Assembly (NCBI GenBank): GCA_963786195.1
Contig: CAWAYH010000014.1
Location: forward strand, 159,375-223,374
DNA from: CAWAYH01 sp963786195
Lineage (GTDB): Bacteria; Acidobacteriota; Vicinamibacteria; Vicinamibacterales; 2-12-FULL-66-21
DNA: 64,000 bases
Direction of reading: 5' to 3'
This document shows positions 9,141-19,743 of the stretch, one piece after another. Within the stretch, counting starts at the first letter, position 1; every line of letters begins with the position of its first letter. The translations under genes were made by a program, and so were the position numbers. The notes under the pieces are model-generated. The model saw only the letters and a list, made by a program, of their open reading frames with translations, was not told where the DNA came from and made no database searches.

Positions 9141-11100
9141 TCCGATGAACCGCATCGACAGCACGGTGATGTCGTCGGCCTGCGGCGCGCCTTCCGCGAA
9201 TTGCTGAACGACGTTGAAGACGGTCTCCGTGAGTGCCTGCGCGTCGTTGGGCGCCGATTGGTTGACGGCGTCCACGAGCCGCTCGGCGCCGAAGAGCACG
9301 CCTCGCGATGTCCGCGGCATCCGTCACGCCGTCGGTGAAGGCCAGCAAAGACTCGCCTCGCTTGAGCCGCGTGCGGTTGAGCGGAAACTTCGCGTGATCG
9401 AGCAGGCCGAGGATGGGGCCGCCATCGACCTCGAGCGGCGTGGGCGGACCGTTGGGACCGACGCGCAGCGGAGGCTCGTGGCCGGCCGACGCGAACAGCA
9501 GCTCGCCGCTCCCCGGGTCCAGCACGCCGCAGACGCCCGTGACGAACATCCCCTGCTCGTTTTCGGCGCACAGGCGGTGATTGAGCTCCTCCAGCAGCGA
9601 ACCGGGATCGGTGGCGTGCGGCGCCAGCGCGTCGAAGAGCGTTTTCGTGCGCGCCATGAAGAGCGCGGCCCCCATGCCCTTGCCCGAGACGTCACCCAGC
9701 ATGAAGTACGCGCGGCCGCCCTCGACGAAGTGTACGTAGAGATCGCCGCCGACCGCGCGGGCGGGTTCGAGGTGCGCCGCGACCTCATATCCCTCGGCCG
9801 GGCCGCCGGCGTGGCCGCTCGGCAGCATCCCCATCTGAATCTTCCGGGCGAGTTTCAGCTCGCTCTCGAGCCGCTCCTTGGCGGCCGTGGTGGCCTTCAG
9901 GTCGGCGATGTGTTCTTTCAACGAGTCGCGCATGTGGTGAAACGCGTTCGTCAACTGGCCCATCTCGTCGCGGCTGCGCGGTCTCGGGAGCTCCAGATCC
10001 AGATCGCCGGTCGCCAGGTGCCGCGCGCGTTCGGCCAGCACGTGCAGCGGCGCGGTCAGGCGGCGCGAGAGGACGACAACGACCCCGGCCAGCAGCGCGA
10101 GTCCGCCCAGCGCGAGCCCGGCCTGAATCCACTGCATCCGGCGGGCGGCCGCCATGAGCTCGTCCTCCGGATATAACGCCGCCAGCGACCACCCCGTCCC
10201 CTCGCCAACCGTCCGGAACACGACGCGGTAGCGGCGGCCGTCGACATCGAGCGGCTCGAAACCTTCGGAGCCTGAGCCGGCGCGCTGCATCAGCGGCTCG
10301 AGCCGTCGACGCCCCTCCGCGTTGGTCTCGTCTGCGGCGAGCGCGAGCAGCGACGCATCCGGGTGGGCGATGACGCGGCCGTCTCGCGAGAGCATGACGC
10401 CGTACCCCGTGGCGCCGATTTTGACCTCGCCGATGAATTGCCGCAGCCAGTCCAGCTGAAGATCGGCCGTCACGACGCCGAGCACCGTGTGATCGTTCGG
10501 CGCCTTCGAGTCGTACCGCATCACCGGCACCGCGTAGGTGACCATCACCGTGCCGCCGCCACCCTCGTCCAGATACGGCTCCGACCAGCGGGCGGCTCTG
10601 GCCTGCACCGCCCCGCGGTACCAGTCCCGCTCCCAGTACTTGTAGGTCGGCAGCGCCAGATCCGCCGTGAGGTACTCGCGGCGGTCTTTCACGTTGCGAT
10701 AGACGTACGGCCCGACGCGCTCGCGCTTCGGATCGAAGGCATAGGGCTCGAACGATGCCGTCGATCCATAGATGTTCGTGTTCCCACCCACGAAGCGGTG
10801 CAACAGCGTGTCGAGCGCGGTTGGATCCGGGTGCAGCATTTCAATCGACGCCGCCATCAGCTCCGTGCTGCGTTCCACGGAGCCCAGAACGGTGAGAACC
10901 CGATACCGTGCCGCGTCCGCGGCGTTCAGCGCTTCCTGTTCTGCCGCGTGAACGGAAATGCCGCGCGTCAGCCGGCCCGAGATCGCAATCGCGGTGAGAA
11001 ACACGGCGCCGCTGGCGAGCAGCACCCAGAAGATGATGCGCGTCGTGAGGCTCTTGAAGCCGCGGGGCTCCGCGAGCAACTGGATATCGGGATCAGCCAT
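9135..11100 (-). CDS. membrane sensor PP2C/SpoIIE-type serine phosphatase (RsbU-like), one frameshift
   Basis: A membrane-bound phosphatase of about 655 aa after correction. Order of parts: a transmembrane helix near residues 21-42 (TTRIIFWVLLASGAVFLTAI), an extracellular dCache-type sensor up to about residue 310 (GPYVYRNVKDRREYLTADLA; WSEPYLDEGGGGTVMVTYA), a second helix (GLALGGLALLAGVVVVL), a HAMP segment with ERARHLATGDLDLELP, and a SpoIIE PP2C domain. PP2C metal motifs are visible: GGDLYVHF, LGDVSGKGMGAALFMA and TDGVTDA. Such proteins dephosphorylate anti-anti-sigma factors in partner-switching stress control. The frame breaks near 9305-9320; the neighbouring frame supplies RGVLFGAERLVDAVNQSAPN and ends ADDITVLSMRFIGR. 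No anti-sigma or STAS gene lies in this window. Confidence 0.88.
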
Positions 11101-11175
11101 GTCGTCCCAGTGTATCCGCGGACAACACTGATGACACGGATACAGGCGGGAGTAGAGCAGCGGCCGCTGAGCTGG

Positions 11176-12236
11176 TCAGCGGGTCGCGACGTGCTGCGGG
11201 TCCTTCGCGTAATGCTCGGCGAGCACGTCCACACCGAAATCACCGGTAAAATCGCGCCAGACGATGTGCTGATGGTTGGCTTTGGTCTGAGTGTTGTCGT
11301 ACTCGATGAGGAACGATGGACCCTGGATCCGGTAATAGTGACCGATGCCGGGTCCCTTTTCGGTCGACCCCATCCACGCGAAACGAATCGCGGGAAGGCC
11401 GTCCGCGCGAACGCGGGCGAGGCGCTGGGCGGCGAGCTCGGGCGCCTGCGACGCGCGTGCTCTTCGATCAGGCTCATCAACAGACCCTGCTGCTTCGTCG
11501 TCAGCGTCCCGGCCACGAGCCCGGTGTTCTCGAGTATGGCGGCCTTTCGAGCATCGCCGGTCAGGATGTCCGCCGGCGCAGTCGTCGAAATCACGGCCTG
11601 CTGACGCTGGACGTCGGTCAACGCCGCGAGGAGCGCCCGGGCGAGATCCTCCTCTGCCGCCAGCGGACGCGTGCCTTTCATTGGACCATCGGGCACTTCC
11701 GCAGGGTTCGCCCCGAAGAACGCCGGCGTCGTGCCGATCGCCTTCCCGTCGACCATCGTCCAGTTCTGCGAGACATGATGGCCCTCGTAGCGCCATCCCC
11801 ACGCGCCGCGATCGGTCGGCTCGCCGAAGATCGTGAAGACGTAGAGCTCGGGGTTGCGGCGAGCGCTCTTCTCGATCGCAAACAGCACGTTCTCGAGGCT
11901 TCGTATCGTCTCGGCCTTCTTGAAGCCCTTCTCGCTCAGACCGGCACGGAGCAACGCGAACGCCAGGTTCCGCTGGCTCTCGTCCATGTCCTTGAGCGCA
12001 AGCCCCTTCCGATCGAGCGGCACGAAGTGCCAGTTGAATCGCTCTTCCGAGTTGAATGGAAAGTTGATCTTCCCGCGCTGGCCCTCGTCGAGCGCCGCGA
12101 TGAGGGATTTCGCCGCGCCGGCCATGGCCGATTCGGGCCGCAGCTTCTGCCCGACCGTCATCACGGTTGCCGCCACGACGATGAGCGCGGCAAGGGCGAC
12201 CGGCCTCGATGGAAGGGCGAGTGATCTGTCAGGCAT
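11176..12236 (-). CDS. DUF3500-like secreted protein, one frameshift
   Basis: A protein of about 353 aa with an N-terminal hydrophobic signal segment (VALAALIVVAATVMTVG). It contains DUF3500-type blocks: FNSEERFNWHFVPLDRKGLA, YEGHHVSQNWTMVDGKAI, TPAFFGANPAEVPDGPMKGTR, and the C-terminal stretch IGHYYRIQGPSFLIEYDNTQ followed by HQHIVWRDFTGDFG. The function of this family is not established. The frame breaks at about 11445; the second frame carries APELAAQRLARVRADGLPA to the stop at 11176. The ATG at 12236 is chosen because the upstream extension runs into a low-complexity hairpin region. It is transcribed divergently from the S9 peptidase. Confidence 0.75.
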
Positions 12237-12290
12237 ACAGGCGAATATTACCCCTTTCTGATGGCGAGCGGTGCAGGTGCACGGTGCTCG

Positions 12291-12364
12291 GTGCAGGGTG
12301 CGGTGCTGTGCAGGTGCAACAGCACGCTGCACCCAGGCACCTTGCACAGCACCGCACCCTGCAC
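12291..12364. repeat. long imperfect hairpin built of GTGCA/GTGCG units
   Basis: The left arm, 12291-12317, and right arm, 12337-12364, pair along about 27 bp with a single one-base bulge. Of these, 22 bp are uninterrupted (GTGCAGGGTGCGGTGCTGTG plus CA), with a 19-nt loop. Similar GTGCA-rich sequence extends on both sides (about 12270-12385). It lies in the divergent gap between the DUF3500-like gene and the S9 peptidase. No T-run follows, so it is not a classic terminator. Confidence 0.75.
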
Positions 12365-12442
12365 GGTGCACCGTGCACCCTGCACCGTTCTCCGTGATCT
12401 TGTGGTAGTTTGGCCCATCCTTTCCGTTCAGGAGGCCCGCTC

Positions 12443-14531
12443 ATGCTTTGCCGCATCCGTACGATCGGTCTGGTTCTCCTCGTCGGCCTGGCTACCCTGC
12501 CGCTCTATGGCCAGCAGGCGACGGGGGCGCGCGCGCAGGTCGCGATGAAGCTCGTCGACCTCCTGAACGTGCCGGACCTCAGCGCACCGCAGATCTCGCC
12601 TGACGGGCGTCAGCTCGTGTATCAGCTGTCCAGGGCCGACTGGAAGCAGAACCGTCGCATCAGCCATGTCTGGCGCATCGATCTCGACGGCGCCAACTCC
12701 GTTCAACTCACCAACGGGCGCGAGGGCGAATCAAACCCGCGCTGGTCGCCGGATGGCCGGACGATTGCCTTCCTCGCGCGCCGTGGCGAAGACGAAGCGA
12801 CGGCCACGCAGATTCACCTCATCCCGAACACAGGTGGTGAAGCCAGGCAATTGACCCGGCACTCGACGTCGGTCTCGAACCTCACCTGGTCACCTGACGG
12901 CGCCTCGATCTACTTCCTGGCCGCCGATCCCAAGACGGACGCAGAACGCGCGCGCGACCGCGTGCGAGACGACGTGTATGCGTTCAACGAGAACTACAAG
13001 CAGCAGCACCTCTGGAAGATCAAGGTCGCCGATGGTTCCGAGCAGCGCATCACGGATGGAAACTTCTGGGTCGCGGGATATTCCCTCTCGGAAGACGGCA
13101 GGACGATCGTTCACCACCGCCAGCCCAATCCCCTGCTCGACTCGTCTGCCGAAAGCGAGATCTGGACGATGGACGCGTCCGGCGGCAGCGCTCGGCAGGT
13201 CACGCGGAACAAGGTCGGCGAAACCGGCGCGGAACTGTCGCCCGATGGCGCGACGATTCTCTTCACCTCGGCCGCCAACGCGAAGTTCGAGGGATACCAC
13301 AACCGCAAGATCTTCAGCGTGCCCGCCGCCGGCGGCGAACCCAGGCTTCTGACCGCCGATTTGCCCTACGCAGTCGAGGGAGCGGCGTGGGCGCGCGGCG
13401 GCAAAACCATCTACTTTGCAGCCGGTATCGGCGTGAAGACCGAGCTGTTCGAGATGGATGCGGCGGGCGGCAAGCCCCGGCAGATCACAAGCCGCACGCA
13501 GGAATCGATCGGCGACTGGGACCTGAACGCCGGCGGGCGCATGCACGTCATGACGATCGCAAGCCCGGCCTCGCCCGGCGACGTGTGGGTGATGGACGCG
13601 GGCGGCGGCCAGCCGAGAAAGGTGACGACGCGTCTTCGACTCGCTCGCGCGCGACTACAAGCTGCCGAAGGCGGAGCGCATCGAGTGGAAGGGCGCTGAC
13701 GGCGTCACGGTGGAAGGAATCCTGTACTACCCGCTCGACTATCAGGCTGGAACGCGCTACCCGCTGTGCGTGCAGACCCATGGCGGACCGCAGTCGGCGG
13801 ACAAGTTCGGATTCCCGGGCGGGTCCTCGTACATTGCCGTGCTCACCGCGAAGGGCTATGCGGTGCTGAGGCCCAACTACCGCGGCAGCACGGGATATGG
13901 CGATGCGTTCCTGCGGGACATGATCGGTCACTACTTCCAGAACGCGCACCTCGACGTGATGGCCGGCGTGGACCACGTCGTCAAGATGGGCGTCGCCGAT
14001 CCCGATCGCATGGTGAAGATGGGCTGGAGCGCCGGCGGCCACATGACCAACAAGATCATCACCTTCACCAACCGCTTCAAGGCCGCTTCGTCCGGCGCCG
14101 GCGCCGCCAACTGGGTGTCGATGTACGCGCAGAGCGACACGCGCACGCAGCGCACGCCGTGGTTCGGCGGCACGCCGTGGGGGAAGAACGCGCCGATCGA
14201 TGTCTACTGGGACAATTCACCGCTGAAGTACGTCGCGTCGGTGACGACGCCGACGATCTTCCTGGTGGGCGAACGCGATGAACGCGTGCCGATGCCGCAG
14301 TCGGTCGAGATGTACCGCGCGCTCAGGTCCAACGGCGTGCCGACGCATCTCTACGTCGCGCCGCGCGCGGGACACGGCTGGACCGAGCTTCGCCATTCGC
14401 TCTTCAAGATGAACGTCGAGCTGGACTGGTTCGAGCAGCACGCCACGAAGCGTCCGTATGAGTGGGAGAAGGCGCCGGGCGACGAGCCGGAGAAGAAGGT
14501 GACGACTAGCACCGACACGGGACGCAACTAG
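12443..14531 (+). CDS. S9 family prolyl oligopeptidase-type peptidase, one frameshift
   Basis: A secreted serine peptidase of about 695 aa after correction, with a signal peptide (RTIGLVLLVGLATLPLYG). A TolB/WD40-like beta-propeller covers roughly residues 40-400, with repeated SPDG blocks (APQISPDGRQLVY, NPRWSPDGRTIAF). The alpha/beta-hydrolase domain holds THGGPQS, the nucleophile elbow GWSAGGHMT (Ser codon 14028-14030), the Asp in LVGERDERVPM and the His in RAGHGWTE. The start at 12443 has an AGGAGG ribosome site at 12430-12435. The frame breaks at about 13628: deleting one A from GTGACGACGCGTC restores KVTRVFDSLARDYKLP. It is expected to cleave small oligopeptides in the periplasm. Confidence 0.9.
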
Positions 14532-14570
14532 TCCGCGGACAACACCGTCCGCGGACAACACGGACAACAC
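14531..14570. repeat. CCGCGGACAACAC intergenic repeat
   Basis: Two copies of GTCCGCGGACAACAC lie at 14531-14545 and 14547-14561, followed by a partial CGGACAACAC. The same core occurs near 11115 (ATCCGCGGACAACAC), and its complement-type units occur near 9110 and 35531. The rest of the gap to 14697 holds no gene that I can support. Confidence 0.65.
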
Positions 14571-14696
14571 AGACTGGTCCTACCGCGGGCTCACTTCCCA
14601 GAGACCGCGGAGCAGTCCCCACTCCTCGCGGCGGCTCTTCGCTTCCGCGCGACGACGCCCTGCGTGAACCATCGATTCCATCTCTCGTGTCTGGAG

Positions 14697-15967
14697 TCAA
14701 GACGGCGTTCGGCTTGAGAGGAGCCGGACGCTCTGGACCGTCTGGATGCTGGTGTGCACGATGGACGAGAATCCGGATTCCGTGACGACGGCCTGATGAC
14801 AATTGCGGCACCCGTCGAGGACAACGCCTCCACGCCGGACCAGTCGCGCGAGGTGACGGGCTTTCCTTCGATCGGCCTCTCGAACGGATCGATCCCCTGA
14901 GACGAGAACGTCAGGAACGCCCGATCGCCCGGCTTGAGGTCACATAGGCCGCCTGCCTCGCCTGAAAACAGGCGCGCCCGGCTCATGCGGAATTCGAAGA
15001 AGCGCGCGTCGTTCTCTCCCAGAATCCGCAACTGGACGCTCTCCGTCACCTTCGACGGCACGATCCTTAGAGTGTCGTCGATGAGCAGCATCTGCCTGGC
15101 GAGCGCGACGCGTGTACCCGCAGGCACGGCGGGGAGCGACGGATTGAGCATCACGCGCCGCTTCGCCATGCCGTGACGGACGGATCGACGACGTAGGGTT
15201 CGGAAAAATCCCAGAGCCTCCTGAAGTACTCCCGCGTCGGCGCCGCGCCGCCGGGAACGCTCCAGATGACGAAAAATGCGGACCGCCCGAGCTCGCCTGC
15301 GTGATGCGCCGCGACCGGTTGGGTTCCACTGACGACAACCCACGCTCCGCCGGAGGTCAGCAGATCGCGCGGGAGGAACGCGCGGTCGGGATTCGACGGA
15401 TCGAAGTCGGTCGGGAACGCGCGTGATGCGACGGCGGCATCGTAGTTCGCCGGAAGGCCTCGCAATCTCTTTGGAGGTCAGCGCGACACGGCGAATCATG
15501 CGCGCCAGCCGCGGCATCAGGGCCTTTCGGCCGCTCGAGTGCTGATCCGAGTCACCCGCCAGCCATTCGAACACGGCCCACAGATCATGCTGAAACACCG
15601 CGCGCTTGAGCGGATCCGTCACCAGACGCTCGGCGTTCTGCGCCATGAATTCGTCGAGCAGGCGGATGGTCGCGGCGTGCGATGGCTCGGTCAGGAGATA
15701 TCGCGTCTCGCGCCACAGGAGCGGATCGACCTCGTCGAATCCGTTTGCCGCCGAGTCGGTTGCGACGATCCCGTCGGGACCTGAGCGAACGTGAAGCTGG
15801 CGATGGACCCGATTCCAGATGTGGTTGGGATCCGGCGCGTAGAGCGCGATGGAGGGACGTGCCTGAGCTGCCGCCGGAGCCGTGCGAGCCTGACCGGCCA
15901 CGGCCACGACGAGCGCGCCCATAGCAGCAGCAATCTGACCGACGGGCGACAGACGGCGGGCGTCCAT
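14697..15967 (-). CDS. secreted protein with a CxxCH heme-c motif, multiple frameshifts
   Basis: One gene of about 420 aa is spread over three frames. The N-terminal frame (from 15967) has a signal-like segment and APDPNHIWNRVHRQLHVR, and runs to about 15480. A second frame (about 15465-15180) carries LPANYDAAVASRAFPTDFDP, LTSGGAWVVVSG and the segment ending FSEPYVVDPSVT. The first frame resumes (VPAGTRVALARQMLLIDDTL). A last frame contains LDGCRNCHQAVVTESGFSS and ends TPS at TGA 14699-14697. CRNCH is a c-type heme attachment motif (14796-14810). It looks like a periplasmic cytochrome-associated protein of unknown role. I do not recognise a named family. Frame breaks are near 15475, 15180 and 14850. 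Confidence 0.6.
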
Positions 15968-15994
15968 GCTGAAAAGTAGTTTACGCCCAGTTCG

Positions 15995-17815
15995 CTACCC
16001 GTCGACCAGCACCTTCCCCGATCGAGCCGGCACGATCACGTCGACCTTTCCCCGTTCATGACGGGCGTCCGCACCGGTCCACAGGTCGCGGAGGGTCGTT
16101 GGCGCTGACAGCTCGAACGACAGCGTCTGCGGCGTGTCGAGCGCGTTGAGCAGACAGAAAGCACGCCGGCCCTGATCCTGGAACTGCACGATCCCGACCT
16201 GCAGCCGATCGTCAGCGAATCGCGCCGCGGCGCCGGTTGGCGGCTGCAGCTTCCGCAGCATCGCGAGCCGTTCGGGGCTGATGCTCGTCAGGTCGTCGCC
16301 CGACAGGATCATTCCACCGGTTGCGTAGATCGCGCTGGCGTGAAACCGGTACTCGTTCTCGGGGAGCTCCCCGGTGAGCACGACGGCGTCCGGATCGTTC
16401 CACCACAGCCGTCCGTTCTGCCAGTTGCGCATCAGGTTCTGCCGCGCCGTCGTCTCGATGCGCTTCCAGTCGCGACGAATGTCGTTCGAGCTGCGCGATC
16501 CATGGATCAATCCGAGGGAAGGCCAGATCGGATGATTGCAGCCGAGAATGAACGCGTCACCGGCGCCGCGCCGGACTGCCTCCATTCCGCGGCGGTACGC
16601 TTCGATCCGAGTCGCGCGCGGGTCGTGAAAGCGCCCACCGTGAATCGCGCCCCAGAAGTTCGCGTCCAGCTTGAAGTACGTGCAGCCCCACTCGTGTCGC
16701 ATCGTCCGGAACACGCGCTCGAGGTGCACCTGCGCCTCCGGATGCGTGCCGTCGAGTGCGTACCACGGGCCACGCCGCCAGCCGCCGAACGTCACGCGAT
16801 CCGCCCTGAGCGGTGCGCCGTCGGCGTCCTTCACGAACCAGTCGGGATGCTGCTTGAAAACCTGGGACTCCGCCTCCGCAATGAACGGCGCGACCCAGAT
16901 GGCCGGCTGAAACCCGCGCGCACGGATCTGCCCGAGCACCGCCTGCACGTTGCCGCCGAACGCCGCGCCGGTCTCCAGCCAGTCACCCATCGCCGGCTGA
17001 TAGCCATCGTCGATCTGGATGTACCTGAGGCCTGGAATCTCGCGCGCGATCCTGTCGAGATTCGCGAGCACCTGCTCCGCCGTGACCTTCGGTCCAAAGC
17101 AGTACCACGAGCACCAGCCGGACGGCGGGGCGGAGGTCAGGATTGGCCGATGACTCGCGGCGAGCCGGTGTGACAGATCGTCGAGCAGACGCTCGCGGTC
17201 GGCGCCGGCGGTGTAAATGAAGTCCTCGAGCGTCCACGCCTCGCCGGGCGCGAGCGGAAGCCCTTCTGCGTCCAGCACGACATCGATGGACCCGCCGCTG
17301 ACGTGGAACGCGCCGCTGAACCGTCGGCAGGAGGTGAAGGCGAGCAGATGATGTCCGCCGCCAGGCGGCGCGAGCGTCAGCAGGCTGTACACCGTCCGCG
17401 CGCCGGCGGGCTCCGGCAGGCGATAGTGTTTCGGATCCGTGTAGTTGCCCAGGTCGAGGGGCTCGCCAAGCGTGCCGCCCGTCTGCGTGAGCATCTGAAA
17501 CCCTTCGCCGTACAGCCGGGTGGCGGGCGGGAGTCGATGCTGAAGACTGAAGAGCACGATCTCCCGAACACGGACGGCGGCGTTGCTCGAGTTGATGAGC
17601 CGCGATCGGCAGACCGGACCATCCCAGGTGCGCTCGACGCGCAGGCCGTCGGTGCCGCGCTCGCCTTCAGCCGCCACGACGCGCGACGGTGCGTTCGCGA
17701 GCGCGTTTCGATCGAGCCCGCCGCCCTGCCACGCGCGGACCGCGCCGCCGGCGACGACCGACACCGGCGCAGCCGCCGCGAGGCGCAGAAGATCGCGGCG
17801 GCTCAGTCCTTTCAT
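15995..17815 (-). CDS. GH36-like alpha-galactosidase (clan GH-D)
   Basis: A 606-aa Tat-exported glycosidase (signal LSRRDLLRLAAAAPVSVVAG). The (beta/alpha)8 barrel shows the clan GH-D signatures: GWCSWYCFGPKVT (233-245), YIQIDDGYQPAMGDW (265-279), the nucleophile D384 in CTYFKLDANFWG, and the likely acid/base D445 in RSSNDIRRDW. A C-terminal beta-sandwich follows. Expected reaction: hydrolysis of terminal alpha-galactosides with retention; related raffinose-type or alpha-N-acetylgalactosaminidase activity cannot be excluded. The gene is intact. It lies 16 bp downstream of the GH29 fucosidase on the same strand, so the two are probably one operon. Confidence 0.85.
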   Translation of the reverse strand: MKGLSRRDLLRLAAAAPVSVVAGGAVRAWQGGGLDRNALANAPSRVVAAEGERGTDGLRVERTWDGPVCRSRLINSSNAAVRVREIVLFSLQHRLPPATRLYGEGFQMLTQTGGTLGEPLDLGNYTDPKHYRLPEPAGARTVYSLLTLAPPGGGHHLLAFTSCRRFSGAFHVSGGSIDVVLDAEGLPLAPGEAWTLEDFIYTAGADRERLLDDLSHRLAASHRPILTSAPPSGWCSWYCFGPKVTAEQVLANLDRIAREIPGLRYIQIDDGYQPAMGDWLETGAAFGGNVQAVLGQIRARGFQPAIWVAPFIAEAESQVFKQHPDWFVKDADGAPLRADRVTFGGWRRGPWYALDGTHPEAQVHLERVFRTMRHEWGCTYFKLDANFWGAIHGGRFHDPRATRIEAYRRGMEAVRRGAGDAFILGCNHPIWPSLGLIHGSRSSNDIRRDWKRIETTARQNLMRNWQNGRLWWNDPDAVVLTGELPENEYRFHASAIYATGGMILSGDDLTSISPERLAMLRKLQPPTGAAARFADDRLQVGIVQFQDQGRRAFCLLNALDTPQTLSFELSAPTTLRDLWTGADARHERGKVDVIVPARSGKVLVDG

Positions 17816-17831
17816 GGTTGACGGCCGTCGG

Positions 17832-19238
17832 CTATCTGACGACGCGTTCGCCTTCGATCTCGACGACGATGACCGTGGCCATCGGGTCGTAGATCGGCCG
17901 CTCGATGTTGAGGATCGTCTTGCCGTTCTCGACTTTCATCTCGATCGGCGCGTTGTCTGCCAGTCGATACGCCCGCACGGCCTTGTTCTTCATCGGCGGC
18001 AGCTCGAACGGCACGCGCGGCTCGACGAAGAACGTGAAATACAGCTTTCCCGGCTTCGTCGTCACGCGCCACTCGGTCCGCGCCAGGGCGAGCGGCTGAC
18101 CGCGAAGATCCTTCGCCCCCTTCGAGCTCGGCTCTCCCAGCTCGTCACCCCACGGCGTCGCCCCGGCGCCGTAAACCGCCGCACCGTTGACCTTCAGCCA
18201 GGCACCCACGGCACGCAACGTGTCCTGAGAGGGCTGCGGAATGACGCCGTCAGCCATCGGGCCGACGTTCAGCAGGTAGTTGCCGCCCTTGCTGACGATG
18301 TCGACGAGCTTGAACGTGATGAGGCCCGGCGATTTCCAGTCGTGATCGTACGTCTTGTAGCCCCACGTGTGGTTGATCGTGGCCGGCACTTCCCAGGCGT
18401 CGTTCTGCGCTGCCGGCGGGATCACGTTGTCCCCCGTCGTCACGTAGTCGCCGGCGACGCCGAGCCGGCCGTCGATGAGGGTTTTCGGCTGCGCGGATCG
18501 CACGATGTCCGTGAAGCGCTGCGCGCGCTCCGGCGTCATCATCTGTGGCGTGTCGAACCAGATCAGCGCGACCGGGCCGTAGCCGGTCAGCAACTCGCGC
18601 ACCTGCGGCTCCGCTTTCGCACGCAGGTACTTGTCGAAGTCCTTCTTTTCGTTCGGGCCGAAGTCCCAGGAATTGCCTGCACCGTTCGGGTCGTGCCAGT
18701 CCTGTGCCTGGGAGTAGTAGAAGCCGAGCCGCATGCCGTGTTTCGCGCACGCGTCCGCCAGCTCTTTGAGGATGTCCCGCTTGAATGGCGTCGCGTCGAC
18801 GACGTCGTACTTGCTGACCTTGGAGTCGTACAGCGCGAAGCCATCGTGATGCTTCGAGGTAATCACGATGTACTTCATGCCCGCGTCCCTGGCGAGCTGG
18901 ACCCACTGGTCCGCGTTGAACTTGACCGGGTTGAACTGCTTTGCGAGCTGCTCGTACTCGGCGACCGGAATCCGCGCGCGGTTCATGATCCACTCGCCGA
19001 TCCCGGGGATGCGCTGACCCTTCCACGTTCCGGCCGGAATTGCGTACAGCCCCCAGTGGATGAAGAGGCCGTACTTCGCGTCGTGAAACCACGCGAGGCG
19101 TTCCTTCTGCGCGGGATCGGCCTGGCCCGGCTTCTCGGCTGGTGCGGCCTGCGGCGCCGACGCGGCGCCGGTGTTGTGGAAACTCGCGGCGGCCAGGCAG
19201 GTACAGACCGCCAGCATGCCGAGCCGGCTCGTTCGCAT
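17832..19238 (-). CDS. GH29 alpha-L-fucosidase
   Basis: A 468-aa exported retaining fucosidase with a signal peptide (GMLAVCTCLAAASFHNTG). GH29 motifs: WFHDAKYGLFIHWGLYAIPA (H61), YIVITSKHHDGFALYDS (H130, H131), LGFYYSQAQDWHDP and the nucleophile D229 in ALIWFDTPQ. GNYLLNVGPMADGVIP marks the end of the catalytic domain, and a short beta-sandwich follows. It would release alpha-linked L-fucose in the periplasm or outside, complementing the GH95 enzyme and feeding the fuconate pathway. The gene is intact and sits just downstream of a small module and a ROK regulator on the same strand. Confidence 0.93.
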   Translation of the reverse strand: MRTSRLGMLAVCTCLAAASFHNTGAASAPQAAPAEKPGQADPAQKERLAWFHDAKYGLFIHWGLYAIPAGTWKGQRIPGIGEWIMNRARIPVAEYEQLAKQFNPVKFNADQWVQLARDAGMKYIVITSKHHDGFALYDSKVSKYDVVDATPFKRDILKELADACAKHGMRLGFYYSQAQDWHDPNGAGNSWDFGPNEKKDFDKYLRAKAEPQVRELLTGYGPVALIWFDTPQMMTPERAQRFTDIVRSAQPKTLIDGRLGVAGDYVTTGDNVIPPAAQNDAWEVPATINHTWGYKTYDHDWKSPGLITFKLVDIVSKGGNYLLNVGPMADGVIPQPSQDTLRAVGAWLKVNGAAVYGAGATPWGDELGEPSSKGAKDLRGQPLALARTEWRVTTKPGKLYFTFFVEPRVPFELPPMKNKAVRAYRLADNAPIEMKVENGKTILNIERPIYDPMATVIVVEIEGERVVR

Positions 19239-19257
19239 GCGCGCTCTCCGTTCCTGG

Positions 19258-19632
19258 CTATTGGGGGTTCACGGCGGCTTCGACCGGTGCGACCGGTACG
19301 AAAACCGGCACGTAACTGCCCTTCGGCACCTCGATGCGGATCGGTGCCGCGGCCAGCTCCGTCGCGTAGACGAAATCCAGCTTCTGTCTCAGCGCGTACG
19401 CGCGCCGGCGCACGCTCGAGTCGTCGTCGGTCGAATACGTGCTGGGAAGTCCCATCGCCTCGACGGCGATCAGATACTCGTGCAGCGCCGACGCCCGCCC
19501 TGCCAGCTCCATCTCGCAGATGTAGCGCAGGAAGTTGCGGACCTGGCTCGCGCGCAGGAAGGCCGTGCTCTGCAGCACCTGCTCCATCGCGGCGCGCTTC
19601 TCGATGTCACCAACGATTTGTGCGGCTCTCAT
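19258..19632 (-). CDS. small conserved module, adenylate-cyclase/TPR regulator N-terminus-like
   Basis: A 124-aa protein resembling the N-terminal segment that precedes adenylate-cyclase or TolB/TPR regions in many acidobacterial proteins. The recognisable pattern is AFLRASQVRNFLRYICEMEL, ALHEYLIAVEAMG, DDDSSVRRRAYALRQKLDFV and the end IRIEVPKGSYVPVF. The pattern suggests a winged-helix-like dimerising or DNA-binding module, but no activity is known. Here it stands alone, without the usual C-terminal effector, between the ROK regulator and the GH29 gene. That position makes it a candidate local regulator. Function is inference and the family link is from memory. Confidence 0.6.
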   Translation of the reverse strand: MRAAQIVGDIEKRAAMEQVLQSTAFLRASQVRNFLRYICEMELAGRASALHEYLIAVEAMGLPSTYSTDDDSSVRRRAYALRQKLDFVYATELAAAPIRIEVPKGSYVPVFVPVAPVEAAVNPQ

Positions 19633-19743
19633 TTGGATGCTCCCACAGGATCGTTCCGTTGCATGCGGTCCACTGCGTTCGACTTCTTCGCGTCTGCGCG
19701 CGGCAGAACGCCTGCCGCACGCCGAAATGTTCGTTCCCGCAAC

